NCBI GenBank assembly: GCA_910579265.1
Contig: CAJTTE010000006.1
Location: forward strand, 69,913 to 133,912
Length of the DNA: 64,000 nt
Direction of reading: 5' to 3'
Source of the DNA: an uncultured Ruminiclostridium sp.
Lineage (GTDB): Bacteria; Bacillota; Clostridia; Oscillospirales; Ruminococcaceae
Each line of letters opens with the position of its first letter. The stretch's first letter is position 1. A program made the translations under genes and the position numbers. Of the stretch, positions 34,188 to 43,467 are shown piece after piece. A model generated the notes under the pieces. That model did not search any database, was not told where the DNA came from, and was given only the letters and a program-made list of their open reading frames with translations.

Positions 34188-35668
34188 CAATTAAATCCGT
34201 TTCTCTTTCTCCTTCTTTCCTTGCGTCTTGCCTCCTGTATAAGCCTTCTGCGGCGTATTGTGAGAAGAACGAAAAGAACGATTATACAAATAATGAGCAA
34301 TATAACGAGCGGCATAAACCAGGATGTATCGGTAAGCGATTTTGCCCTATCGGTAAGATATGCCACCTGAGAACGCTCCACTGATTTTGCGGCAACCAGA
34401 TCGATAGTACGGACCATATCGCCCTGATAAATTATGTCCAGCTTACCAAGGACCTCTCCCTTGCTCACCGGAGCCACCACATTTTCATATAGAAGAGTCA
34501 TTTTTTTCTGTACGGGTCCGCTGTTGCCGCTTTCCTGACCGTCCGCCAGATCCTTCGGCACGATGGTGGTGAATCCATCTCTGGTTACAAGCTGTAACCT
34601 ATCCGTTTCTCCCTGTTCAACATCTATCTCGGTGCAAATTTCGTTTTCATTGACCACCGTCTGATAAACAAAGCTGCCGTAAGCCCACTTATAAAGATTA
34701 TTGTGATCAAGGGCGGCATAATTATAGCTTTTTCCTTCCTCATTGAAATAAGGCGCCTGCATAGTTACCAAAAGATAAGTATAACCATCCTTTTGTGCGG
34801 TGGTGACGAGGCATCTGCCTCCGTCGTGAGCCGTTCCGTCCTTATCATAATAATAGTCGATGCTTCCTGTTTTTATTCCGTGTACATATTCGAGATAATA
34901 ATCCGAGCTGGGAGTTATAAGCGGGTTTGTAGTATATTTTACATAACCGTCCGGATTATATTTGTTTGCGGGAAATTCATAGGAAGTTGTGTCGCATATC
35001 TCCATAAACTTGGGTACATTGTCATACGCATATCTGGATATAAGATACATATCGTAGGGGGTGGTGTAGTTGTCCTCTTCCCAAAGCCCGTGAGCGTTGG
35101 AAAAATGTGTGCCCTTACACCCCAGATCCGCCGCTTTTTTATTCATCAGCTCCACAAAAGCTTCCACGGAACCGCACAGGTTTATAGCCAGCACGTTCGC
35201 GCCTTCGCAGGCGGAAGCAAGCATAAGAGCGTACAGACAATCAAGATAGGATATGTTTGTCTGACCCGCCTCAAGTGCGGCATTTGACGCCCCTGTCTTA
35301 TTGGGATCGCCCTCCCAGAATTCGTTTGTTGCTTCATAGCTTATCCTGACCTTTTCATTAAGATCATGACAGTTTTCAAGAACTACGATAGCGGTCATTA
35401 TTTTGGTTATGGAAGCCGGGTAATATCTCTGATTTTCGTTTTTGGAATAAATGACTACGCCGGTATCCATGTTCACCATATATACCCCGTCGCTGTAAAC
35501 CTTTTCCACGTCGGGTACAAAAGCCGCTTCTATGTCTTGTCCGACAGGGATCTGAAACAATACGGCAAAAATAAGGATAAAAGAAATCACCTGTCTGACG
35601 AAAGTTCGGCCGGCTGCGGCTTTTTTCGACATACCGGAGGCTCTCTTATAATTTTTTATATAAAGCAT
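34187..35668 (-). CDS. dacF: D-alanyl-D-alanine carboxypeptidase (PBP5/DacF type)
   Basis: The 493-aa protein has an N-terminal signal/anchor (about residues 24-42), the peptidase S11 domain, and a C-terminal membrane segment (~455-475) followed by an Arg/Lys-rich tail. The catalytic SITK is at residues 86-89 and KTG at 266-268. The second motif reads SAC (152-154) instead of the usual SxN. It trims the terminal D-Ala from peptidoglycan stem peptides outside the membrane. The start at 35668 follows AAAAAAGGAG; the frame is open to 35860, but that stretch lacks a signal. It heads an operon with rlmH and the DUF308-like gene. Confidence 0.9.
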   Translation of the reverse strand: MLYIKNYKRASGMSKKAAAGRTFVRQVISFILIFAVLFQIPVGQDIEAAFVPDVEKVYSDGVYMVNMDTGVVIYSKNENQRYYPASITKIMTAIVVLENCHDLNEKVRISYEATNEFWEGDPNKTGASNAALEAGQTNISYLDCLYALMLASACEGANVLAINLCGSVEAFVELMNKKAADLGCKGTHFSNAHGLWEEDNYTTPYDMYLISRYAYDNVPKFMEICDTTSYEFPANKYNPDGYVKYTTNPLITPSSDYYLEYVHGIKTGSIDYYYDKDGTAHDGGRCLVTTAQKDGYTYLLVTMQAPYFNEEGKSYNYAALDHNNLYKWAYGSFVYQTVVNENEICTEIDVEQGETDRLQLVTRDGFTTIVPKDLADGQESGNSGPVQKKMTLLYENVVAPVSKGEVLGKLDIIYQGDMVRTIDLVAAKSVERSQVAYLTDRAKSLTDTSWFMPLVILLIICIIVLFVLLTIRRRRLIQEARRKERRRKRNGFN

Positions 35669-36037
35669 ATGGACAAAACTCCTTTTTTGAGGTATAATTA
35701 CATGTTGTGTGGCGAAATATCGATCAGTCTGATTGCTTGACCGTCTTTGAAGAGTGTTTACATAAAACCCGGCACATGTCTTTTCGTCAGTTTTCACCGT
35801 ATGTTTCAATTTTTTGAAAAACGAAAGTGTTTGTGAAAAAACTTGTCTTGTCTGCGGCAAATTTTTGCCCGGATATCCGTATATCGGTTTTATATGAACG
35901 CGCTCCGATAAATATTGCTCACAATGTCTTTATACATTATACCAAAAAAAAGGAAATATTTAAAGGGGTTTTTTTAAAATTCAGAAAAATGTAATATATT
36001 TAGTAAGAATTCAGCCTCAGGAAAGGACAAAACAGTT
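35669..36037. other. Divergent intergenic region between dac and metY
   Basis: AT-rich. It should hold promoters for both genes, but I see no hexamer pair good enough to call and no SAM riboswitch on the metY side. Confidence 0.35.
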
Positions 36038-37321
36038 ATGACAAAAGAAGAATACGGATTCGATACCAAGGTAATACACGGAGGCTTTGACGGGGATCCC
36101 GTCACTCATTCCGTAGTGCCGCCCCTGTATCAGACAAACGCCTATACCTTCGACAGCGCCGATCATGCCAGAAGGCTTTTCGAGCTTTCCGAACCCGGAA
36201 ACATTTATTCAAGGCTTCAGAATCCTACCTGTGAGTTTTTTGAAAAGAAGGTTGCCGAATTGGACGGAGGCGTGGGGGCATTGTCGTTTTCATCCGGACA
36301 CGCCGCCATATTTAACGCCGTGGTAAATCTTTGCTCCGAAGGTGACGAAATGGTTTCCTCCATAAACATTTACGGGGGAGCCGTAAACATGCTCGGTATA
36401 TCATTGAAAAGACTTGGCATAACCGTTAAGTTCGTTGACCCCGATGATTTTGAGGCATGGGAAAACGCGGTTACGGATAAGACAAAGCTTTTCTTTACCG
36501 AAATAGTGGGAAATCCTAATGTAAATGTTGCCGATCTTGAAAAAATAGCCGCCATAGCACATAAGCACGGTATTCCCTTTATGGCGGACAGCACCTTTAC
36601 CACACCTTATCTGTGCCGTCCCATAGAATTCGGTGCGGACCTGGTAATACACAGCGCCACAAAATTCCTGGCGGGACACGGTTCGGTAATGGCGGGCGTT
36701 GTGGTGGATGCGGGAAGCTTTAAATTCAAAGACAACCCACGTTTTCCCCTGTACAATCAACCCGACCCGTCCTATCACGGAGTTGTTTTCGCGGATCTGG
36801 GAGAAAGCGCATTTATCCTGAGACTAAGAGCGCTTATTACCCGTGACTTCGGTGCATGCCTCGCTCCCTTCAACGCCTACATATCGATTATAGGAATGGA
36901 AACGCTGCCGCTGCGCATGAAAAAACACTGTGAAAACGCTTTGGCATGTGCGCAATTCCTTGAACAATGCCCTCAGGTAGAAAAAGTGAACTACCCCATG
37001 CTGAAAAGCAGCAAATACTACGATCTTGCCCAAAAGTACATACCTGATGGGGCGGGAGGCGTGTTTACCTTTGAACTAAAAGGCGGCAGAGAAGCGGGTG
37101 CAAAATTTATGGACGGTCTAAAGCTGCTTAAGATCGTAGCCAATGTGGGAGATGTGCGCTCCATGGTTATTCATCCGGCTTCCACGACTCACTCGCAGCT
37201 TTCCGCGGAGCAGCTTAGGGAAGCGGGGATAACCGAAAACACGGTCCGTCTTTCTATCGGACTTGAAGACAGTAATGACATAATTGCAGATTTGGAACAG
37301 GCGATTGCCGATTGCAAATAA
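36038..37321 (+). CDS. metY: O-acetylhomoserine sulfhydrylase
   Basis: A 427-aa Cys/Met-metabolism PLP enzyme. It has TKVIHGG at residues 10-16, YSRLQNPT near 60, LSFSSGHAA near 83, the PLP lysine in IHSATKFLAGHG near 210, and a C-terminal VRLSIGLED. Length and the long SHSxTKFxxGHG region fit the MetY branch, which makes homocysteine from O-acetylhomoserine and sulfide; cystathionine gamma-synthases are about 380 aa. AGGAAAGGAC precedes the ATG. It is monocistronic, and the metK gene at 26 kb completes methionine to SAM. Confidence 0.93.
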   Translation: MTKEEYGFDTKVIHGGFDGDPVTHSVVPPLYQTNAYTFDSADHARRLFELSEPGNIYSRLQNPTCEFFEKKVAELDGGVGALSFSSGHAAIFNAVVNLCSEGDEMVSSINIYGGAVNMLGISLKRLGITVKFVDPDDFEAWENAVTDKTKLFFTEIVGNPNVNVADLEKIAAIAHKHGIPFMADSTFTTPYLCRPIEFGADLVIHSATKFLAGHGSVMAGVVVDAGSFKFKDNPRFPLYNQPDPSYHGVVFADLGESAFILRLRALITRDFGACLAPFNAYISIIGMETLPLRMKKHCENALACAQFLEQCPQVEKVNYPMLKSSKYYDLAQKYIPDGAGGVFTFELKGGREAGAKFMDGLKLLKIVANVGDVRSMVIHPASTTHSQLSAEQLREAGITENTVRLSIGLEDSNDIIADLEQAIADCK

Positions 37322-37359
37322 TAAGTGCAGGATTTTTCCGTTCCTGCTTCAGATAAGGC

Positions 37360-37500
37360 TGAGGCATACCTGAAAACAAATTCTGCGGATTTACCGCGTT
37401 GCCGGAAAAGCGCATCCATATGAGAGCCTCCCAAGAATTGGCGCGGAAAACGTCCGCATTTGACGTAAATCGATTAAATCGGGACTTTTGATATAACCCC
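37360..37500 (-). repeat. Possible decayed family C element
   Basis: GGCATACCTGAAAAC at the left, a CGGAAAACGTCCGC block and GGGACTTTTGATATAACCCCT at the right resemble family C ends, but the interior is not alignable by eye. Confidence 0.35.
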
Positions 37501-37531
37501 TGAATTCTTTCCGAAAGGAGCAAAAAAGATT

Positions 37532-38260
37532 ATGATATTTATTACCGGAGATACTCACAGAGATATTTCCCGTTTCAGCAATAAAATCGTTAAACGTCTT
37601 AAAAAGAACGACACACTGATAATCTGCGGAGATTTCGGCTTTGTTTGGGACGGCTCCAAGGAAGAAGAAAAGCTTCTTAAATCATTGGGAAAGAAAAAAT
37701 ACAATATTCTTTTTGTGGAAGGCGTTCACGAAAATTTTGAAGAGCTTCAAAAGTATGATACCGAAAAATGGTGCGGCGGTATGACCCGTAAAATAAGCGG
37801 TAATTTAAGGCAGCTTATGCGCGGACAAGTATTTGAAATAGAAGGGAAAAAAATATTTGCGTTCGGAGGCGGACGAAGCGACGATAACGATTCTTATCTG
37901 AATCCCTCGGACAGCTCGGCGGAAATACGCTGGCGAATGGAAATACCCACCGATAAGGAGCTGGAGGAGGGAATGAAAAACCTTGAAGCCTGTAACTTCG
38001 CGGTGGACTATATCGTAAGCTATGAACCCCCGGCCAAAATAAGCGAATTTTTGGATCTGGAAAGGACCGACCGCAATCATGTGAATACATATCTGGATCA
38101 GATACGCGAGAAGGTAGACTTTAAGCGCTGGTTTTTCGGAAGACATCATTTGAATAAAGTGATACCGCCAAAGTTTCAGGCTGTGTTTGACGGCGTTATA
38201 AACGCCGAGGACGAACCTAAGCTTGCTCTGACGGTAAAGGGACAAAAGGCGGCGCGTTGA
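37532..38260 (+). CDS. Metallophosphoesterase-fold protein with degenerate metal site
   Basis: The 242-aa protein has the calcineurin-like frame: GDTH (residues 6-9) and GDFGFVW (33-39) are intact. The third motif, normally GNHE, is GVHE (64-67); the conserved THxPP is SYEPP (163-167); and the final GHxH is GRHH (203-206). Thus the bridging Asn and two metal-binding His residues are replaced. Surrounding sequence (LMRGQVFEIEG, FAFGGGRSDD) remains well conserved, so the protein is probably folded and under selection. It may be inactive, use one metal, or have a binding role. AAAGGAG precedes the ATG. Confidence 0.85.
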   Translation: MIFITGDTHRDISRFSNKIVKRLKKNDTLIICGDFGFVWDGSKEEEKLLKSLGKKKYNILFVEGVHENFEELQKYDTEKWCGGMTRKISGNLRQLMRGQVFEIEGKKIFAFGGGRSDDNDSYLNPSDSSAEIRWRMEIPTDKELEEGMKNLEACNFAVDYIVSYEPPAKISEFLDLERTDRNHVNTYLDQIREKVDFKRWFFGRHHLNKVIPPKFQAVFDGVINAEDEPKLALTVKGQKAAR

Positions 38261-38290
38261 AAAAACCGAAGCCGGACATGCTCCCGGCAT

Positions 38291-38451
38291 TATTGCTCCC
38301 CCAATTAACTCTTGAATTTTCTGCTTGCCCGGCTGCCTAAATACTTCGTCAGGATCCCTTGAAATTTGCGCATATTTCTGCGGTCTTCTTCCTTGCCTTT
38401 CGACAGTCCTTCGGCGCACAAATTCTTTAAGGATTACTTGGCGGAGCATTA
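38291..38451 (-). repeat. Family B element (B3)
   Basis: Full copy, TATTGCTCCCCCAATTAACT to GGATTACTTGGCGGAGCATTA, with TA at both edges. It lies 30 bp after the metallophosphoesterase gene. Confidence 0.87.
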
Positions 38452-38540
38452 AAACAAGCCGTGCCGTCCATGCGGCGGCGCATGCGGAAATAAGGAAATA
38501 ACGGCGTAAAAAGATAAAAACATATGAAAGGAAAAATAAA

Positions 38541-38780
38541 ATGGCTGAATTTAAGTATGAGATTACGAAAGAACTGGGCGTTATTTCGGAAAACGCCAAA
38601 GGATGGAGAAAAGAGCTTAATTTGGTAAGCTGGAATGACCGGGAGCCCAAATACGATATCAGAGAATGGTCTCCGGATCATGAAAGAATGGGTAAAGGAG
38701 TAAGCCTTACCGAAGAGGAGATAGAGGCTCTGGCCGAGCTTATCGCCAGCCGCGACGAAGAAGACAGCTTTGAGGAATAA
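38541..38780 (+). CDS. YdbC-family PC4-like DNA-binding protein
   Basis: This 79-aa protein matches the YdbC/PC4 family of small ssDNA-binding proteins. Characteristic blocks are ITKELGVISENAKGWRKELN, then VSWNDREPKYDIREWSPDH, then MGKGVSLTEEE. The beta-sheet face should bind single-stranded DNA as a homodimer, and a role in transcription or DNA metabolism is inferred. GAAAGGA precedes the ATG. It stands alone between repeat elements. Confidence 0.92.
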   Translation: MAEFKYEITKELGVISENAKGWRKELNLVSWNDREPKYDIREWSPDHERMGKGVSLTEEEIEALAELIASRDEEDSFEE

Positions 38781-38866
38781 AAACACCCGCAGCAGGAACG
38801 CTCTGCCTGAAAACGATCCGTTTCTGGCGGCGCCGCTTCAGCATAACCCAATAAAGCTGGGGCGTA

Positions 38867-39023
38867 TCTGAAAAAGCAAAGCATTTTTGTACAATTTCGC
38901 TAAACGCATGGTGATTTTAAGAAAAAAACGGAGAAATACGAAGGTATTTTGAGCATTTTTGACGCAGAAAGCGCCCGCAGTCAGTAGAAATTGCGCAAAA
39001 TGCTATTTTTCAGATACGCCCTA
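38867..39023 (-). repeat. Family C element (C6)
   Basis: From GGGGCGTATCTGAAAAAGC to TTTTTCAGATACGCCCTA, slightly short internally. Confidence 0.78.
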
Positions 39024-39119
39024 AATACACGGCGATTTTAAGAAAAAATCCGAGAAATACGAGAGTATTTCTCGGTTATTAGAAATCGTGTAGATCGGGA
39101 CTTTTCAGATACGCCCTAA
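39024..39119 (-). repeat. Family C fragment
   Basis: The right half only: GGCGATTTTAAGAAAAAATC through ACTTTTCAGATACGCCCTA. It is directly joined to C6. Confidence 0.7.
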
Positions 39120-39244
39120 TGGCGAAAAGACAGAAAAAAGAGACGCCTTCCGGATGAAAACGCCTCGATATGCCGAAAAAATCAATCCTCGCAAAAAACA
39201 GGGAAAAGAGCTTATCGGCTTTTCCCGCGATTAAAATATTATTT

Positions 39245-39432
39245 TAGGGTCTATTTGAAAACCTGTGAAATGCAAGGATCCTACTGACTGGGGCTGTATT
39301 CCGCATAAACGAATACCGAAAGCTATCCCTTTGGGATAACTATGAAATACCCCGTATTTCTCCGGTTTTTTCTTAAAAATGCCATGATTTAGCGTAATTG
39401 TGAAATTTCGATTTATTTTCGGATATGCTTTA
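39245..39432 (+). repeat. Family C element (C6c)
   Basis: Full-length copy in the opposite orientation to C6, TAGGGTCTATTTGAAAACC to TTTTCGGATATGCTTTA, with the ACTATGAAATACCC block. Confidence 0.75.
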
Positions 39433-39470
39433 AAATCAAGAATTTCCCGAAGGGTTTTTCTTGATTTTTT
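39432..39470 (+). terminator. Hairpin terminator, orphan
   Basis: An 11-bp stem AAAATCAAGAA/TTCTTGATTTT (39432-39442 with 39458-39468) runs into a T-rich tract. The nearest upstream + gene ends at 38780, with three family C copies between. Confidence 0.65.
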
Positions 39471-39717
39471 CTTTTTCGTAAAATGCCTTGTTTTACCGGA
39501 GCATTTACCATAAAAGTTTTTTAGAACGTGTTCACATAAAATCGATATGCGGATTTCCGAGCATGATTTTGTCGCGTGTAAGGCAAAATTCTTGAAGGAA
39601 TGCTGTATTTTTTCAATTATTCAAATTTTTTACACGGCAAAAGAAAAAACTTTCCTAAAGGACGAGCGCCTTGCTTTATGCGGACAAAATATAGTCAAGA
39701 CATACCTTAGAGCCTGT

Positions 39718-39870
39718 TTGGCATCTCTCGGCGTGCATCTTGCTTTCAGCTTTTTCGTATTTCTGCGTTGGTTTTTATCGATGTACATCAAGTACGTCTG
39801 AGAAAAATTGACCCGAAATACGCAAGATCTGCTGCCTGATCTGCATACTTCGAGCTACTAACAGGATCTT
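39718..39870 (-). repeat. Family D element (D4)
   Basis: A ~153-bp copy, TAGAGCCTGTTTGG to ACTAACAGGATCTT, in reverse orientation relative to D1. It ends 8 bp before A5. Confidence 0.82.
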
Positions 39871-39878
39871 GCGCTGAC

Positions 39879-40058
39879 TTAAGGCAATACCGCACAATGA
39901 CCGCCTGACGGCTTTGCGTGCGGCTTGCTTGCATATTTTCCGTCATCTTATAAAAATTCTCCTTGAAATACGTCAGTATTCCTGCGTCGAATTTATGCAA
40001 GCTGACGAAAAATCTGACTGCGCGATTCACACCCGGTCATTGTGCGGTGTTGCCTTAA
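39879..40058 (-). repeat. Family A element (A5)
   Basis: Full copy, TTAAGGCAATACCGCACAAT to CATTGTGCGGTGTTGCCTTAA. It ends 12 bp before the 3' end of the superoxide dismutase gene. Confidence 0.9.
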
Positions 40059-40070
40059 ACGCTTTCTGCC

Positions 40071-40706
40071 TTACGAGAAATATTCCCCGGTCTGTCCGAT
40101 CCTTTTTTCGGCGAAGTCCCAGTCAATAAGGCCGGTCCAGGCGTCAAGATACCCGCCCCGGTCGGATTTGTACTGAAGCAGATATGCGTGTTCCCATACG
40201 TCGACCGCAAGAACGGGAAACAAAGTCTTAAGATAAGACGTATCCTGGTTCCGAATCATAATGTTTTTCAGATTTCCGCGGCAATCGGAGCAAAGCACCG
40301 CATATCCGGAGCCGAAAACCTTTTTGCCGCACTCCTTTATATCGTCACACCATTTTTCCACGGAACCGAAGCAGGATTCGAGCCTTGAAGCCGTATAAGC
40401 CGACGGCTCCTTTTGACGATCGGTCATCCCCGAAAAATAAATCTCATGATTTACCGCGCCTCCGCCGTTTCGTACTACGTCGGTACGAATACCGCAGGGG
40501 ATCATGGACGGATTTTTCAGCATACATTCCAGAGGAACGCTCCACAGCTTGCGGCAATTTTTCAGAGCCGCGTTTAAACGGGTGATATACCCCTTATAAA
40601 GAACCTCATAATGTAAGGACAGCGTTTCCTCGTCTATTCGGGGAGATAAGCCGGATAATGAATAAGGAAGATCTATGGGAACATAAGGGTAGCATCTTGG
40701 CGTCAT
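40071..40706 (-). CDS. Divergent Fe/Mn superoxide dismutase
   Basis: The 211-aa protein has all four metal ligands of the Fe/Mn-SOD family: His32 in LHYEVLYKGY, His87 in GGGAVNHEIYF, Asp169 and His173 in DVWEHAYLLQY. The second-shell KHH segment that usually follows the first ligand is replaced by VLYK, while the gateway Tyr is kept. Fe versus Mn cannot be assigned. It would dismutate superoxide in the cytoplasm and suggests exposure to oxygen in an otherwise anaerobic lifestyle. AGAAAGGAG precedes the ATG; the gene is monocistronic. Confidence 0.88.
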   Translation of the reverse strand: MTPRCYPYVPIDLPYSLSGLSPRIDEETLSLHYEVLYKGYITRLNAALKNCRKLWSVPLECMLKNPSMIPCGIRTDVVRNGGGAVNHEIYFSGMTDRQKEPSAYTASRLESCFGSVEKWCDDIKECGKKVFGSGYAVLCSDCRGNLKNIMIRNQDTSYLKTLFPVLAVDVWEHAYLLQYKSDRGGYLDAWTGLIDWDFAEKRIGQTGEYFS

Positions 40707-40803
40707 TTTATTCTCCTTTCTGTCGGTTCAGTTAAAAAATGAAGAATTTTGCTGGACAAAAAACATTAATGGTGATAAAATGGAGTTAAGAAACTTTTTT
40801 GTC

Positions 40804-40983
40804 TTAAGGCAACACCGCACAATGATTGCGTGTGAATTGCGCAGTCAGATTTTTCGTAAGTTTGCATAAATCCGACGCAGGAATACTGACGTATTTCAAG
40901 GAGAATTTGTGCAAGATGACGGAATATATGCAAGCAAGTCGCACGCAAAGCCATTGGGCGGTCATTGTGCGGTATTGCCTTAA
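40804..40983 (+). repeat. Family A element (A6)
   Basis: Full copy, TTAAGGCAACACCGCACAAT to GTGCGGTATTGCCTTAA. Its internal open frame happens to run in frame into the downstream aldolase gene, which could mislead gene callers. Confidence 0.9.
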
Positions 40984-41062
40984 ATTATATTCATCGGGAT
41001 CTGCTGAAAGAACCGTATCGTTTTTTCTTTTTCCCGATTCCGGAAAGGACGGATTATCTGTA

Positions 41063-41734
41063 ATGACTGAAAACGAAGCGCGCGAAGCCATATGTGAAGT
41101 CGGACACAATCTGTGGCAGCTTGGATTTGTTGCTGCTAATGACGGAAATATTTCCGTTAAGCTGGATGATGATGTTTTTCTCGCCACTCCTACGGGTACG
41201 AGCAAGCGTATACTGCGTCCCGAAATGCTAATACTTGTAAACGGGGAAAACGAGGTAATAAGAGAGGCTCCGGGTTATAAACCCTCCTCCGAATTTAAAA
41301 TGCACTTGAGCTGTTATGCGGAGCGCCCCGATATAAACGCCGTCGTTCATGCTCATCCTCCTACGGCAACCGGTTTTGCGATCGCCCACATTCCCTTGGA
41401 CGATTATTCCATGCCTGAAGCCGTTATATTTCTGGGGAGCGTGCCCATCGCGCCCTATGACACTCCCGGTTCCGTAGGTCTGGCTGATTCGATTAAGCCC
41501 TTTTTGCGTTATCATGATACGATCCTTATGGAGAATCACGGTGCCGTATCCGTAGGCGTTGATCTGACCCAGGCATATTACCGCATGGAGACGCTTGAGC
41601 ATTATGCCAAGGTTTCCTTGGTAGCGCGGCAGCTCGGCGGAGCCAATCCCCTGCCTATGGATAAAATAGAAGAATGCGTTGAAATAGGACGCGGCTGTCC
41701 CCTCCGCCATCCGGGTTATAGAAAATACTCATAA
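41063..41734 (+). CDS. fucA: Class II aldolase (L-fuculose/rhamnulose-phosphate aldolase type)
   Basis: The 223-aa protein matches the small FucA type. The Zn ligands are visible: Glu77 in PSSEFKMH, His96 and His98 in VVHAHPP, and His159 in MENHGAVS. ANDGNIS (26-32) binds phosphate. It cleaves a 6-deoxyketohexose-1-phosphate into DHAP and lactaldehyde; the adjacent rhamnulokinase-like kinase suggests rhamnose as well as fucose. I use ATG 41063 (AAAGGA at 41044-41049); the frame upstream is element A6. No isomerase or transporter gene is nearby. Confidence 0.9.
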   Translation: MTENEAREAICEVGHNLWQLGFVAANDGNISVKLDDDVFLATPTGTSKRILRPEMLILVNGENEVIREAPGYKPSSEFKMHLSCYAERPDINAVVHAHPPTATGFAIAHIPLDDYSMPEAVIFLGSVPIAPYDTPGSVGLADSIKPFLRYHDTILMENHGAVSVGVDLTQAYYRMETLEHYAKVSLVARQLGGANPLPMDKIEECVEIGRGCPLRHPGYRKYS

Positions 41735-41786
41735 ATTTATTTTCGGAACGCTGCTGTTAATCATCGTTTTATGAAAGGCGGTTTAA

Positions 41787-43208
41787 ATGAAAAAGGTTCT
41801 TATTTTTGATTTCGGCGGATCATCGGGCAGAGCGCTGATCTGCAGCTATGAAAATAAAAGCTTTGTTTCTGCTGAAATACATCGGTTCGCAAATTCACCC
41901 GTAACCGTTGACGGAAAATTGTGCTGGAATACGGATATGCTTCTTAAAGAAATCGACAAAGCTATTGATAAGGCGCAAAACTACGGTTTTGACGCCATAT
42001 CCGTAGATACGTGGGGAGTTGACTTTGCCTTGGTGGATGACGGCGGAAATTTTGTACAGAAGCCGGTCTGCTACCGTGACGGAAGAACCGACGGCCTTCC
42101 GCAAAAGCTTTTCGAATCGATTCCCGAAAAAGAGCTTTATTTTCGTTCCGGCATCACCCAGATGCAGATAAATACAATGTACCAGCTTTTGGCTATGAAG
42201 CTTCGGGAACCCGAAAAGTTAAATTCGGACTGCCATTTGCTCATGATGCCGGATCTTATAAATTACCGGCTTACCGGAATTATGGCAAACGAGTATACCG
42301 AAGCTACCACCACGGGGCTTATCGATCCCCGGACAAAGGACTGGGACTGGGAAATAATTGACAGATTAGGCTTGCCAAAAAAGATCTTCGGAAAAATAAT
42401 CATGCCCGGCGAAAAAATAGGAAGTCTGAAAGCCGAATACGCCTGTCAGGACATACCTGTTTTTGCTGCGCCGTCTCACGATACCGCCAGCGCCATTCTG
42501 GCCGTCCCCTCCTCCGAAAAGAAGTTCGCATATATAAGCTGCGGTACATGGGCGCTGTTCGGAACTGAACTGACGGAGCCTGTTATTAACGACGAATCAT
42601 TTAAAAGCGGTCTCACCAATGAAGGCGGATACGGCGGAACGACGGCTCTGCTGAAAAATATAACCGGCACATGGTTTTTACAGGAGTGCAGAAAGTATTT
42701 TAATTCCAACGGAGAGATCTTTACCTATAACGATATGGAAGCTTTTGCGCGAAGCGCTCCCCCGTTTATCGCCAAGATAAACCCCAACGATCCGACATTT
42801 CTGAAAAGCGGAGATATGCCGCGAAAGGTGGTGGCATACTGCGAAAAAACCGGTCAGAACAAGCCCAAAACGATAGCCCAGACGCTTCGTGTTATTTACG
42901 AAAGTCTGGCGGCGGAATTTGCCGTAACTCTGGATGATCTGGAACGGCTTACGGGAAATACCTATCCGGCGGTATATATATTCGGCGGCGGATCAAAGGA
43001 TAAATTCCTGTGCCAGCTTACGGCTGACGCCACCGGAAGGATAGTGGTCGCAGGACCCGCCGAGGCGACTGCCATCGGTAACGCGATGTCCGCCCTTATC
43101 GCACTGGGTGAGATCAAGGATGCGGCCGAAGCCAGAGCGATAGTCAGACGGGGCTCCGAGGTAAAGGAATTTCTGCCTGATCTGAGCGACGGAGACGGAA
43201 GACGCTGA
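41787..43208 (+). CDS. rhaB: Rhamnulokinase-like FGGY carbohydrate kinase
   Basis: The 473-aa FGGY kinase has FDFGGSSGRAL at residues 7-17, ISVDTWGVDFALVDD near 71, YRDGRTDG near 93, and GITQMQINTMYQL near 121, all close to the RhaB pattern. SCGTWALFGTEL near 250 and IFGGGSKDKFLCQLTA near 395 form the ATP domain. It phosphorylates L-rhamnulose (possibly fuculose) at C1. It follows the aldolase gene by 52 bp with GAAAGGCGG upstream, forming a two-gene deoxy-sugar operon. Confidence 0.9.
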   Translation: MKKVLIFDFGGSSGRALICSYENKSFVSAEIHRFANSPVTVDGKLCWNTDMLLKEIDKAIDKAQNYGFDAISVDTWGVDFALVDDGGNFVQKPVCYRDGRTDGLPQKLFESIPEKELYFRSGITQMQINTMYQLLAMKLREPEKLNSDCHLLMMPDLINYRLTGIMANEYTEATTTGLIDPRTKDWDWEIIDRLGLPKKIFGKIIMPGEKIGSLKAEYACQDIPVFAAPSHDTASAILAVPSSEKKFAYISCGTWALFGTELTEPVINDESFKSGLTNEGGYGGTTALLKNITGTWFLQECRKYFNSNGEIFTYNDMEAFARSAPPFIAKINPNDPTFLKSGDMPRKVVAYCEKTGQNKPKTIAQTLRVIYESLAAEFAVTLDDLERLTGNTYPAVYIFGGGSKDKFLCQLTADATGRIVVAGPAEATAIGNAMSALIALGEIKDAAEARAIVRRGSEVKEFLPDLSDGDGRR

Positions 43209-43467
43209 TCATATTCCGTTTGTGCCGATCATCTTTCTTTGTTCTTTCGTGTACCCGGATGCCGAAAAATCCGGTTTGCTAAAAAAGACTATGTAGTTTT
43301 TATGCTTTTCTATGATTGATACTATGGGCTGTCTGAAAAACCCAAATTTGCACGGTTTCTATGACCGGGGACGCTTTGTGGGCGAAAAATGCTCGGTATA
43401 TTACCGTATTTTTCCGCTTTTTTCTTGAAATCGCCGCTTAATTCGGCTGATATGTATAGCATTGCTT

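Noticed and set aside
40826..41062. In-frame extension of the aldolase
   Set aside because: Most of it is translated family A repeat; the family start is at 41063.
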